DNA from: Carbonactinospora thermoautotrophica
GTDB lineage: Bacteria > Actinomycetota > Actinomycetes > Streptomycetales > Carbonactinosporaceae
Assembly: GCF_001543895.1 (NCBI RefSeq)
Contig: NZ_JYIJ01000015.1
Span: forward strand, 186,001-250,000
Direction: 5' to 3'
DNA: 64,000 nucleotides
Part shown: positions 27,181 through 35,414 of the stretch, piece by piece
How positions within the stretch are numbered: position 1 is the first letter of the stretch
Layout of the letters: each line of letters begins with the position of its first letter
Program-made: the position numbers and the translations under genes
The notes under the pieces: generated by a model
Database searches by the model: none
What the model saw: only the letters and a program-made list of their open reading frames with translations
Told to the model about the DNA's origin: nothing

Positions 27181-29799
27181 GTGCCGCACGCCGCCGAATG
27201 GACGACCAACGAACGCCTGGCCCGTGCCGAGTCCGCGATCGAACGGGTGGTGGACGACCCGGGCTGGGCACGTGAGGCCGCCTACCGACTGCTGACCGCG
27301 CACGTGTCGGACGAGGCCGCGACGGTGGCGCGTCGGGTGCTGGGGTTGGCCGCCAAGGAACTGGGCGACCTGGCGGGGGCGGTGCGCCACCTGCGGGCGG
27401 CGGTGCGGTTCGCCGAGCGGGCCGGTTTCGCGCGCCGGGCCGGGGAAGCGCGGATGAGCCTGGCGGTGGTGCTGGCCGACCTGGGCCGCACCGAGGCCGC
27501 GCTCGCCGAGGCCGACCGGGCGGCGGCGGTGCTGACCGGCCAGGACGCGGCCCGCCTCACCGCGCAGCGGGGGCTGATCCTGCAGCGGCTGGGGCGCGCG
27601 GAGGAGGCGCTGTCCTGCTACCGGCGCGCGCTGCCGGCGCTACGCCGCTACCGCGACACGCTGTGGGAAACCCGGGTGCTGCTGCACCGGGGCACCCTGT
27701 ACGCCTACCAGGGCGCGCACCAGGCTGCCGAGGCCGACCTGACCAAGTGCATCGAGCTGGCCCGGCAGGCCGGGCTGGACCTGCTGTACTCCTTCGCGCT
27801 GAACAACCTGGGCTTCGCCAAGCTGCGCCGCGGGGACATCCCCACCGCGCTCGCGCTGTGCGACGAGTCGATCCGGGTGCAGGCCAAGCTGGGTATGCCC
27901 GCGGTGCCACCGCGGTGCGACCGGGCGGACGCGCTGATCGCGGCCGGGTTGGGTCAGGAGGCGCGCGAGACCCTGACCGAGGTGGTGGCGGAGTTCGAAC
28001 GGGACGGGTTCGCGATCTACGCCGCCGAGGCCCGGCTGACGCTCGCGCAGGCCGCGCTGCTCGACGAGGATCCGGCCGCGGCCCGGGAGGCCGCCCAGCG
28101 CGCGTACGCCGAATTCACCCGCCAGCGCCGGCACGCCTGGGCGCGGCTGGCGCGCAAGACCGAGATCGCCGCCCGGTGGGCGCTGGGTGAGCGCAGCCGG
28201 GCCCTGCTGCGGGACGCGGTGCGGGTGGCCGACCAGCTCGCCGCGGCCGGCTGGCCCGACGACGCGCTCCAGACCCGGCTGCTGGCCGGGCGGGTGGCGC
28301 TGGAACTGGGACTCAAGCCGCGGGCCCGCACGTTGCTCGCCGCCGCGGCGGCCGGCCGGCGACGCGGCCCGGCCCAGCTGCGGGCCGCCGCCTGGCACGC
28401 CGAGGCGCTACGCCGGCTGCTGGACGCCGACCGCGCCGGGGCGTCCCGGGCGTTGCGGGCCGGGCTGCGCGTGCTGGAGGAGAACGCCGCCATTCTCGGC
28501 GCCACCGACCTGCGCGCGCACTCGGCGGTGTTCGGCGAGGAGCTGGCCACCCTCGGGCTGCGCCTGGCGCTGGAGGAGGGCCGCGCCCGGGAGGTGCTGC
28601 GCTGGTCGGAACGCTGGCGCGCAGGCGCCCTGCGGCAGCGCCCGGTGCGCCCGCCAGAAGACAGCCGGCTGGCCGAGGACCTGGCCGCGCTGCGGCAGGT
28701 GGTGTCCCGGATCGCCGAGGAAGGCCTGGCCGGGCACGACACCACGCGGCTGCGGGCCGAACGGCTGCGCCTGGAGCGCGCCATCTGCAACCGCTCCCGG
28801 CACGCGCGCGGGCCGGGCGGGCGCGCCGCCGAGCTGGACCTGGGCGCGCTGGCCGAGGCGCTCGGCGACCGCGCCCTGGTCGAGCTGCTGCGGCTCGACG
28901 AGCGGTTGCACGCGGTGACCATGGTGGACGGCCGGGTGCGGCTGTTCACCCTGGGCGAGTACGCCGAGACGCTGCGGGAGACGGAGTCGCTGCGGTTCTC
29001 GCTCAACCGGCTGGCCCGCCGGCACGGGGGCGAGCCCCTCCTGGCGGCGGCGCGGCTGGCCCTGCGGTACGCAGCCGGACGGCTGGACGAGATCCTGTTC
29101 GCGCCGCTGCGGTCCACGCTCGGGGACCGGGAGCTGGTCGTGGTGCCCACCGGCGCGCTGCACGCACTGCCCTGGACCGTGCTCCCCACCTGTGCGGGAC
29201 GCCCGGTGGCGGTGGCGCCGTCCGCCCGCACCTGGCTGGCTACGGTGCGGGGGGCGTCCCGGCCGGGCACGGCGGGGGTCGCGCTGGTGGCCGGCCCGGG
29301 GTTGGAGCACGCCGAGCCGGAGGTCCGGGACCTGGCCCACCGCTACCGGGAGGCGCGCCTGCTCGCCGGCCAGGACGCGACCGTGCAGGCGGTGAGCACG
29401 GCGATCGACGGCGCGGACTTGGCGCACATCGCCGCGCATGGACACTTCCGCGCCGACAACCCGCTGTTCTCCTGCCTGGACCTGGTCGACGGCCCGCTCA
29501 CCGTGTACGACATGGAGCGGCTGGAGCAGGCCCCGCGCCGCCTGGTGCTGTCGGCCTGCGACTCGGCGCTGTCGGCGGTGCGACCAGGGGATGAGCTGAT
29601 GGGCCTGGCGAGCGCGGTGTTCGCGCTGGGCACGAGCACGCTGGTCGCGAGCGTCACGCCAGTGCCGGACGACGAGACCCGCCGCCTCATGACCGACCTG
29701 CACGACCGGCTCGTCGGCGGGACGCCTCCAGCGCGGGCGTTGGCTGAGGCTCAGCAGGCCGTCGGGGTCGACGGGTTCGTCTGCTTCGGCGCCGGGTAG
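27181..29799 (+). CDS. TPR-CHAT caspase-like protease
   Basis: 872 residues. The first ~400 residues are helical repeats of TPR type (for example AGAVRHLRAAVRFAERAGFA, YRRALPALRRYRDTLWETRV). A helical linker with charged stretches follows, then a CHAT domain from about 560. The catalytic dyad is present: His753 in HIAAHGHFRAD and Cys793 in LSACDSA. CHAT domains are caspase/separase-like cysteine proteases, and TPR-CHAT proteins elsewhere act in immune or death pathways (Csx29 of type III-E CRISPR). GTG 27181 has no ribosome-binding site; TACCCT lies exactly seven bases upstream, so it may have its own leaderless promoter. The TPR part probably senses a partner protein. Confidence 0.95.
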   Translation: MPHAAEWTTNERLARAESAIERVVDDPGWAREAAYRLLTAHVSDEAATVARRVLGLAAKELGDLAGAVRHLRAAVRFAERAGFARRAGEARMSLAVVLADLGRTEAALAEADRAAAVLTGQDAARLTAQRGLILQRLGRAEEALSCYRRALPALRRYRDTLWETRVLLHRGTLYAYQGAHQAAEADLTKCIELARQAGLDLLYSFALNNLGFAKLRRGDIPTALALCDESIRVQAKLGMPAVPPRCDRADALIAAGLGQEARETLTEVVAEFERDGFAIYAAEARLTLAQAALLDEDPAAAREAAQRAYAEFTRQRRHAWARLARKTEIAARWALGERSRALLRDAVRVADQLAAAGWPDDALQTRLLAGRVALELGLKPRARTLLAAAAAGRRRGPAQLRAAAWHAEALRRLLDADRAGASRALRAGLRVLEENAAILGATDLRAHSAVFGEELATLGLRLALEEGRAREVLRWSERWRAGALRQRPVRPPEDSRLAEDLAALRQVVSRIAEEGLAGHDTTRLRAERLRLERAICNRSRHARGPGGRAAELDLGALAEALGDRALVELLRLDERLHAVTMVDGRVRLFTLGEYAETLRETESLRFSLNRLARRHGGEPLLAAARLALRYAAGRLDEILFAPLRSTLGDRELVVVPTGALHALPWTVLPTCAGRPVAVAPSARTWLATVRGASRPGTAGVALVAGPGLEHAEPEVRDLAHRYREARLLAGQDATVQAVSTAIDGADLAHIAAHGHFRADNPLFSCLDLVDGPLTVYDMERLEQAPRRLVLSACDSALSAVRPGDELMGLASAVFALGTSTLVASVTPVPDDETRRLMTDLHDRLVGGTPPARALAEAQQAVGVDGFVCFGAG

Positions 29800-29925
29800 A
29801 AGGATCTTGTTCACGTACCGTGACGTTCCGGTGACGGGATGCAAGAAGATATCTGGACGAATCAGGTCAGACCGGGTTAGATACTGCCCCGGACGCTAGG
29901 ACGCATAGATCTTTGGGGGTTGCCC

Positions 29926-29964
29926 ATGCGCGGCTTCCTGTACCGGCTGTTCGGGCTGGCCTGA
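29926..29964 (+). CDS. Possible 12-residue micro-peptide, MRGFLYRLFGLA
   Basis: ATG 29926 follows GGGGG with six-base spacing; the frame ends at TGA 29964. The peptide is short, basic and amphipathic. TTAGATACT at about 29877-29885 could be its -10 region. A 10-bp-stem terminator lies 30 bp downstream. It is too short to prove by sequence alone and may be chance. Confidence 0.35.
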   Translation: MRGFLYRLFGLA

Positions 29965-29993
29965 CCTGCCCGCGGCGACTCTGCGTTGAGCTG

Positions 29994-30018
29994 GGCCCGC
30001 GCCGAAGCGGCGCGGGCC
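29994..30018. terminator. Terminator between CHAT cluster and sulfurtransferase
   Basis: GGCCCGCGCC, loop GAAGC, GGCGCGGGCC: a perfect 10-bp stem between the convergent CHAT cluster and sulfurtransferase gene. It can serve both directions. Confidence 0.7.
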
Positions 30019-30024
30019 GCCGGT

Positions 30025-30864
30025 TCATTTCTCGCCCTTCGCGACCGGCCGGTTCGGGTCGGTGATCCAGTGGCTCCAGGAGCCCGGGTACAGCGCGGCC
30101 TCGTACCCGGCCAGCCGCAGCGCCAGCACCTCGTGCGCCGCGGTCACACCCGAGCCGCAGTACGCCCCGACCGGGGTGTCGGGCGTCACGCCGAGCGCCG
30201 CGAACCGCGCGCGTAACTCCGCCGGGTCGCGGAACCGCCCGTCCGGCCGGACATTCTCCAGGGTCGGCGCGCTGACCGCCCCCGGGATGTGCCCGGCGAC
30301 CGGGTCGACCGGCTCCACCTCGCCCCGGTACCGCTCCGCCGCCCGGGCGTCCAGCAGCACCCCGTCGCGGGTGAAGTCCGGCACGTCGTCGGCGTCCAGC
30401 ACCGGCAGGTGGCCCGGGCGGGCGGTGAAGTCGCCCGGGGCGGGCTGTGGCTCGTGGGTCTCCACCGGCTGCCCGGCGGCGACCCACGCCCGGTACCCGC
30501 CGTCGAGCACCCGGACCCGCTCGTGGCCGAAGTACCGCAGCAGCCACCAGGCCCGCGCCGCGGCGGTGCTGTCCGCCTCGTCGTACACGACCACGTCCGC
30601 CTGGTCGCGCACCCCGCAGCGGCGCATCGCGGCCTGGAACGCCTCGGGAGCCGGCAGGGGGTGCCGGCCGCCCGGGCCCGGCGGGCCGGCGAGGTCGCGG
30701 TCCAGGTCGACGAAGACCGCGCCCGGCAGGTGCCCGGCCCGGTACGCGACCACGCCAGGCGGGCCGCCCAGCTTCCAGCGCACGTCCAGCAGCACCGGCG
30801 GGTTCGGGCCGGCGAGGGCCGCGGCGAGCTCCTCCACGCTGATGATCGGTGTCACATCCCTCAT
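30025..30864 (-). CDS. Sulfurtransferase (two rhodanese domains)
   Basis: 279 residues with tandem rhodanese domains. The first (about 1-130) is inactive-like; the second holds the active-site loop GAYCGSGVTA with Cys236 as persulfide carrier. It matches thiosulfate/3-mercaptopyruvate sulfurtransferases. The start is ATG 30864 or GTG 30855; neither has a strong ribosome-binding site. It is divergent from the VOC gene. Confidence 0.92.
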   Translation of the reverse strand: MRDVTPIISVEELAAALAGPNPPVLLDVRWKLGGPPGVVAYRAGHLPGAVFVDLDRDLAGPPGPGGRHPLPAPEAFQAAMRRCGVRDQADVVVYDEADSTAAARAWWLLRYFGHERVRVLDGGYRAWVAAGQPVETHEPQPAPGDFTARPGHLPVLDADDVPDFTRDGVLLDARAAERYRGEVEPVDPVAGHIPGAVSAPTLENVRPDGRFRDPAELRARFAALGVTPDTPVGAYCGSGVTAAHEVLALRLAGYEAALYPGSWSHWITDPNRPVAKGEK

Positions 30865-30960
30865 CCTGCCGCTCGACGGCCGGCGGGGCGAGTGGCAGTG
30901 TTGGTGGGGCGTGACAGGCTCACCCGTTGGCTCATCCGCAACGCTGACGAGGAGGTCGGG

Positions 30961-31731
30961 ATGAGCGAAGTGACAGAGAGGTACGCGCCGGGTGTGCCCG
31001 CGTGGGTCGACCTCAGCGCCCAGGACCGCGAGGCCGCCCAGCGGTTCTACGGCGAGCTGTTCGGCTGGGACTTCGAGGTGGGCCCGCCCGAGGTCGGGTA
31101 CTACACCCAGTGCACCGTGCGCGGACTGCCGGTCGCTGGCATCTACCAGACCCCGTCGGGCGAGGACGGTCCGCCCGTCGCGTGGATCACATACCTGGCG
31201 ACGGATGACGTGGACGCCACGGTGGCCCGGGCGCGGGAGGCCGGCGGGCAGGTCCTCATGGGCCCGATGGACGTCCTCGAGGAGGGCCGGATAGCGCTCC
31301 TCGCCGACCCCACCGGCGCGGTCGTCGGCCTGTGGCAGGCCAGGCGGCACATCGGCGCGCGGGTGGTCAACGAGCCGGTGTCGCCCTGCTGGAGCGAACT
31401 GGCGACCCGCGACGCGGCCCGGGCCCGGGAGTTCTACCGCGCGCTGTTCGACTACGAGCTGCACGACATGTCGGGGTTCGACTACACGACGTTGCGGGTG
31501 GCCGGCCGCGACGTCGCCGGTGTCTGGGGCGCGACCGACGTGCTGCCGCCCGACGTGCCGGCGCACTGGGCGGTCTATTTCGCCGTGCCGGACGCTGACG
31601 AGGTGGCCGCGACCGTGACCAAGCTGGGCGGCAGGGTGCTACGTGAGCCGGTCGACTCCCCGTACGGCCGGTTCGCGACCGTTCAAGACCCCCAGGGTGC
31701 GGTGTTCGGCGTGCTCCGCCTCCCCGAGTGA
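30961..31731 (+). CDS. VOC family protein with two glyoxalase-like domains
   Basis: 256 residues made of two repeated VOC modules (about 10-125 and 135-256), each with the beta-alpha-beta-beta-beta pattern, for example DREAAQRFYGELFGWDFEV and DAARAREFYRALFDYELHD. Such proteins are hydroxylase- or glyoxalase-like, or bind small ligands; the substrate is unknown. ATG 30961 follows GAGGAGG. Confidence 0.9.
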   Translation: MSEVTERYAPGVPAWVDLSAQDREAAQRFYGELFGWDFEVGPPEVGYYTQCTVRGLPVAGIYQTPSGEDGPPVAWITYLATDDVDATVARAREAGGQVLMGPMDVLEEGRIALLADPTGAVVGLWQARRHIGARVVNEPVSPCWSELATRDAARAREFYRALFDYELHDMSGFDYTTLRVAGRDVAGVWGATDVLPPDVPAHWAVYFAVPDADEVAATVTKLGGRVLREPVDSPYGRFATVQDPQGAVFGVLRLPE

Positions 31732-31792
31732 GCGCCCGCCCGACCACCCGGACCTCTCGGGTCCTGTGCGGCGCGGAGGCGTCGCAGCGGGC

Positions 31793-31975
31793 CAGGGGAC
31801 GGTCAGCGCAGGCGCTCGCCGAGGTCGGCGCCGGCGGCCAGGTCTCGACCAGCCGACCGTGGACGCGGCTGGTCGAGGAGCCGTGCGTCTCCCGGGCGAT
31901 GTCCGCGACCGGGCACGCCTGCTCCGGTTCCCCGGCCTGCGCGTACGCGACGGCCCGTGAACGTCGCCACGTGTC
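31793..31975 (-). pseudogene. Remnant of an XRE-type regulator C-terminus
   Basis: A segment reads AYAQAGEPEQACPVADIARE and SSTSRVHGRLVETW. This resembles the TPR-like C-terminal end of actinobacterial XRE/BldD-neighbour regulators (AGEPEQAC followed by a helix before the terminus). The N-terminal DNA-binding part is missing and flanking frames are noise. Family assignment is from memory. Confidence 0.4.
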
Positions 31976-32205
31976 TCCTCGGCGAGACCGGGCAGCCCCG
32001 CAGCCAGCCCACTCGATGGCCCGCTGAAACCGCCTTCCCCGCAAGGCCGTCCCACCGCGACCACCCCCGGCCGGCGGTCACCGTGGCCCCCTTCCCCTAC
32101 GGCACGGCCGCTCGTGCCCCGCCGCCCGGCGCGACAGCCCCGGCACGACGTCGGGGCCGCAGGGAAAGCGCTGCTCAAGGCCTCCGGACACCGGTGTCCG
32201 GGTTA

Positions 32206-32357
32206 GAGCGTGTTGCGAAACCACTTGTCCGGCTCGCCGGCCCCCGCATCCACGCCGGCTGCGTTGTCGGACAAGCCACGCCGGTACGTGGCTTGTCCTC
32301 CGCCTTGCCGGCGGGATGACCGGCTCGCTGATCGAACAGCGGTTTCGCAACACGCTC
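32206..32357. mobile_element. 152-bp MITE, IS5-type ends, with TTA target duplication
   Basis: Perfect 17-bp terminal inverted repeats, GAGCGTGTTGCGAAACC at 32206-32222 and its complement at 32341-32357, are flanked by TTA on both sides (32203-32205 and 32358-32360). The inside has no coding frame; it holds an 11-bp stem GGACAAGCCAC/GTGGCTTGTCC (about 32268-32297). A TNA duplication fits the IS5 family. The right TTA is the stop codon (TAA on the minus strand) of the neighbouring phosphodiesterase gene. Confidence 0.8.
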
Positions 32358-33491
32358 TTACACGCGCACCTCCAGCAACGGCACGAGCAGCTCGGCCGGC
32401 GTCATCGAGCCGTGCATCCCGATCAGAAGCGACTCGCGCGGCTCCCGCTCCCGGGCGACGAGCGCGGTCTGCCCACACGCGGCCACCACCACGTCCCCGA
32501 TCCGGGGGCGCACCCAGTCCGCGACCTTCGGCCCGAACCAGCCGGTCGCGATCGCCTCCTCGCGCCCCAACACCCACGCCTTGCCGGCGAGCAGCTCCCG
32601 CCAAGCGGCGAGCACGTCCTCGGCGGCGCCGTCGCGGACGTACACGTGCCGGGCGCGCGCCTCGCCGCCGAGCAGCGCGACCCCGTCGGTCAGCTCGGGC
32701 GAGGCGTCCACGTCGATACGCGTCTCCTCGGGCACGTCGACCATGCCGTGGTCGGCGGTCACGTACAGCACGGCGCCGCGCGGCAGCCGCGCGGCGAGCT
32801 GCTCGACGAGCCGGTCCACGTGTTCCAGTTGCAACCGCCACGCCTCCGAGCCGACGCCGTTGCGGTGCCCGGTCGCGTCCAGGTCCGGGTAGTACGCGTG
32901 CACCAGGCACGGCTCATCGGCCTCGAGCAGCTCGACCGTGCGCATGATCCGCTCGCCGACCGTGTCCGCGCCCTGGTACCGCGCGCCCCGCAGCGTCGCC
33001 CGGGTCAGGCCCGACTGCCGGAACAGGGTCGGCCCCACGTGGCTGGCCGCCACCCCGGCCGCGCGCGCCCGCGCGTACACGGTCTCGTTCGGCTGCCACA
33101 CCTCGGGGTCGACGTCCGGGTCCCAGCGCAGCTGGTGCATGAGCCGCCCGGTATCCGGGATCGCGACCGTGTACCCCACCAGGCCGTGCTCGCCCGGCGG
33201 CAGGCCAGTGCCGACCGAGGCGAGGCTCACCGCCGTGGTAGCCGGGAAGCCCGCGGTGAGCACGCGCCCGGTGTCGAGCAACGAGCACAGGTACGGCGCG
33301 CGGTCCGGGTGGTCGCGCAGCAGCTCGTACCCCAAGCCGTCGATGAGCAGCAGGCAGACCTTGGTCACCGGCGCCAACCCGAGCGGGTTGGGCTCCCCCG
33401 GTACGCCGAGCGCCGCGAGCAGCGAGGGGGTGAGGTCGGCCAGGGCGGCCTCGCCGTAGCGGGGCGGGGCGACGGCCGGGACCCCGCTCAC
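32358..33491 (-). CDS. Alkaline phosphatase superfamily (nucleotide pyrophosphatase/phosphodiesterase-like) protein
   Basis: 377 residues. CLLLIDGLGYELL is the first metal site, AGFPATTAVSLASVGTGLPPG holds the catalytic threonine, AYYPDLDATGH and VTADHGMVD give the remaining metal ligands. It probably hydrolyses a phosphodiester; the substrate is unknown. GTG 33491 overlaps the stop of the upstream DUF5998 gene by four bases (GTGA), so they form one operon. Its TAA stop is the duplicated target site of the adjacent MITE. Confidence 0.92.
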   Translation of the reverse strand: MSGVPAVAPPRYGEAALADLTPSLLAALGVPGEPNPLGLAPVTKVCLLLIDGLGYELLRDHPDRAPYLCSLLDTGRVLTAGFPATTAVSLASVGTGLPPGEHGLVGYTVAIPDTGRLMHQLRWDPDVDPEVWQPNETVYARARAAGVAASHVGPTLFRQSGLTRATLRGARYQGADTVGERIMRTVELLEADEPCLVHAYYPDLDATGHRNGVGSEAWRLQLEHVDRLVEQLAARLPRGAVLYVTADHGMVDVPEETRIDVDASPELTDGVALLGGEARARHVYVRDGAAEDVLAAWRELLAGKAWVLGREEAIATGWFGPKVADWVRPRIGDVVVAACGQTALVAREREPRESLLIGMHGSMTPAELLVPLLEVRV

Positions 33492-34075
33492 CGACCGTAC
33501 CGGACGATCGCCTCGGAGAGCGCGGACGCGAACGCGAGCGCCTGGGCGACGACGTCCGGCCCGTCGCCAGCGACGCTCACCCGCAGGGAGAGGTCGTCTG
33601 CGGTGGTGGATCCGGTGTACCCGTGGTCGGCCTCGCAGTTGGGGTCCGAACAGCCGGCCGGCTCCAGGTCGATCCGGCTCACCGCCCCCCAGCCGATGGT
33701 CAACACCACCTCCCGCGGCAGCTCCCCGGGCACGTACTCGGCAGGGTTGGCGACCATCCGGCTGACCACGACCGAGTTGATCCGGTCGAGACGGACTGTC
33801 TCGGTCGAGGTGGTCGCGTACGGCGTGGGCGAGGTGGCATCGGACGGGTGCTCGTCGGTGTGGCCCACGACGAACCTGGTGGGGGTGAGCACGAGCACCG
33901 TGACGTGACGGCGAACCTCGTTCTGGTCGAACGTGGTCTCCTGGTGGACCAGGTACGACAGGACCGGTTCGGAGCCCACGGCCGAGTCGATCGCCTCCGC
34001 GACCAGGCTCGGGTAGTACCCGCTGCGTTCGATGGCGGCGCGCAAGCCCTGCGCGGTCGTACTGGTGTCCGACAT
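33488..34075 (-). CDS. DUF5998 family protein
   Basis: 195 residues, a conserved actinobacterial protein that usually precedes the phosphodiesterase gene. It starts TAQGLRAAIERSGYYPSLVAEA and has CSDPNCEADHGY near residue 150 as a possible metal-binding Cys/His group. Function is unknown. ATG 34075 has no ribosome-binding site; TATCGT is exactly seven bases upstream, so it is probably leaderless. It is coupled by a GTGA overlap to the next gene. Confidence 0.85.
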   Translation of the reverse strand: MSDTSTTAQGLRAAIERSGYYPSLVAEAIDSAVGSEPVLSYLVHQETTFDQNEVRRHVTVLVLTPTRFVVGHTDEHPSDATSPTPYATTSTETVRLDRINSVVVSRMVANPAEYVPGELPREVVLTIGWGAVSRIDLEPAGCSDPNCEADHGYTGSTTADDLSLRVSVAGDGPDVVAQALAFASALSEAIVRYGR

Positions 34076-34534
34076 GCAGACCACGATACCGCCGGGCAAA
34101 CAGTACGCGATCCAGTTCCGACCAGCGGAAACGCATGGTTCGCCGGGGGTGGACCGTCGTAACTGCTGGTAAGCGGCCGTGAGGATCGAGGCTGTCGCGT
34201 GCCTGGCCTTGTGGATGGGGTGATGCCGGCCGGCGCCTGCTCGGATCAGCCGCTGAGGCCCAGTCGCCCCAGTCCTCGCCCAGGAGCCCGGCCAGGGCGT
34301 GTTCGACGGGGCCGGACGCCGCGGGCGAGACGTCGCGCCGCGGGTGTGACCCGCGTGGACTGCTGCGCGGAGGTCTGCGTCGCCGCGAGAGGTGACGCGC
34401 TGGGAACGCCGCCTGCTCACGCGGGACGAGGGTCCCCTGTGCCGGGCTCTTCCTCGTCGGATGTCTGGACCCTCGGCCCCGCCGGGGACCCCGGCAAGCA
34501 TCGGAACGATCGGGCGTACCGGCGTAGGACCGGA
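34076..34534. other. Gene-less 459-bp stretch
   Basis: Both strands are open but no product reads as a family. A minus-strand piece, EHALAGLLGEDWGDWAS at about 34250-34300, could be a relic. It separates DUF5998 from the phosphoribosyltransferase gene. Confidence 0.4.
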
Positions 34535-35188
34535 TCAGTGCGGCGTGGACACGTGCAGCAGCTCGCGTACCTCCTCGTCCGTCGTCTGCGCGAAGTCGTC
34601 GTAGAACCGGCCCACTCCGCCGAAGTCCTCCGGCATGCTCAAGCAGAGCACCTCTACCCCCATCCGCTCGATCTGCCGGCAGGTGTCGGGCGGCGCGACC
34701 GGCACGGCGACCACCACCCGGGCCGGCTCCCGTTGCTTGACCGCCCGCACCGCCGCGCGCATCGAAGCCCCGGTGGCCAGGCCGTCGTCCACGAGGATCA
34801 CGCACCGCCCGCGCATGTCGACCGGGGGTCGCTCACCCCGGTACGCGGCCTCGCGCCGGGCCAGCTCCTGTTCCTCCCGCGCCGCCGCCAGCTCGAAGAC
34901 CTCGGGCGGGATCAGCAGGCTGGCACGCACGTCCTCGTTCACGACCCGGATGCCGCCGCTGGCGATCGCGCCCATAGCCAGCTCCTCGTGGCCGGGCACG
35001 CCGATTTTGCGCACCACGAACGCGTCGAGCGGGGCGTGCAGGGCGCGGGCCACCTCGGCCGCGACCACCACTCCCCCGCGTGGCAGACCAAGCACCAACA
35101 CGTCGGGCCGGTCGGCCAGGTCGGTACGCTCCCGAAGCGCCTGACCGAGCAGCCGACCGGCTTCGGTCCGATCCCGGAAGCGCTCCAT
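34535..35188 (-). CDS. Phosphoribosyltransferase family protein
   Basis: 217 residues, type I PRT fold. The PRPP loop is CVILVDDGLATGASMRAA (about residues 130-147). GLPRGGVVVAAEVARAL in the N-terminal part and HEELAMGAIASGG are typical of this uncharacterised branch, often linked to erythromycin-esterase-like or stress genes. The substrate base is unknown. ATG 35188 has a GGGGGTAAGCGG upstream. Confidence 0.9.
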   Translation of the reverse strand: MERFRDRTEAGRLLGQALRERTDLADRPDVLVLGLPRGGVVVAAEVARALHAPLDAFVVRKIGVPGHEELAMGAIASGGIRVVNEDVRASLLIPPEVFELAAAREEQELARREAAYRGERPPVDMRGRCVILVDDGLATGASMRAAVRAVKQREPARVVVAVPVAPPDTCRQIERMGVEVLCLSMPEDFGGVGRFYDDFAQTTDEEVRELLHVSTPH

Positions 35189-35414
35189 GTCTTACCGCTT
35201 ACCCCCGTCTGGGGGACGTGACCCGCCCAGTTCGGGACGACAAGCGTGGGTGGCCCGTCCGGCCCTGGCGTGTTCCGCCCTGGCCGGTCGTGGTTGCCGT
35301 ACCCGGCTGCTCGGTAGCGGGTTGCACAGAAGTAAAGGCCTGTTATCTTTCGTGACTCTTTCCTGAACTCTGTTCTCGGTTCTGTTCTCGAGACCGGCCG
35401 CGCCCGGCCTCCGC

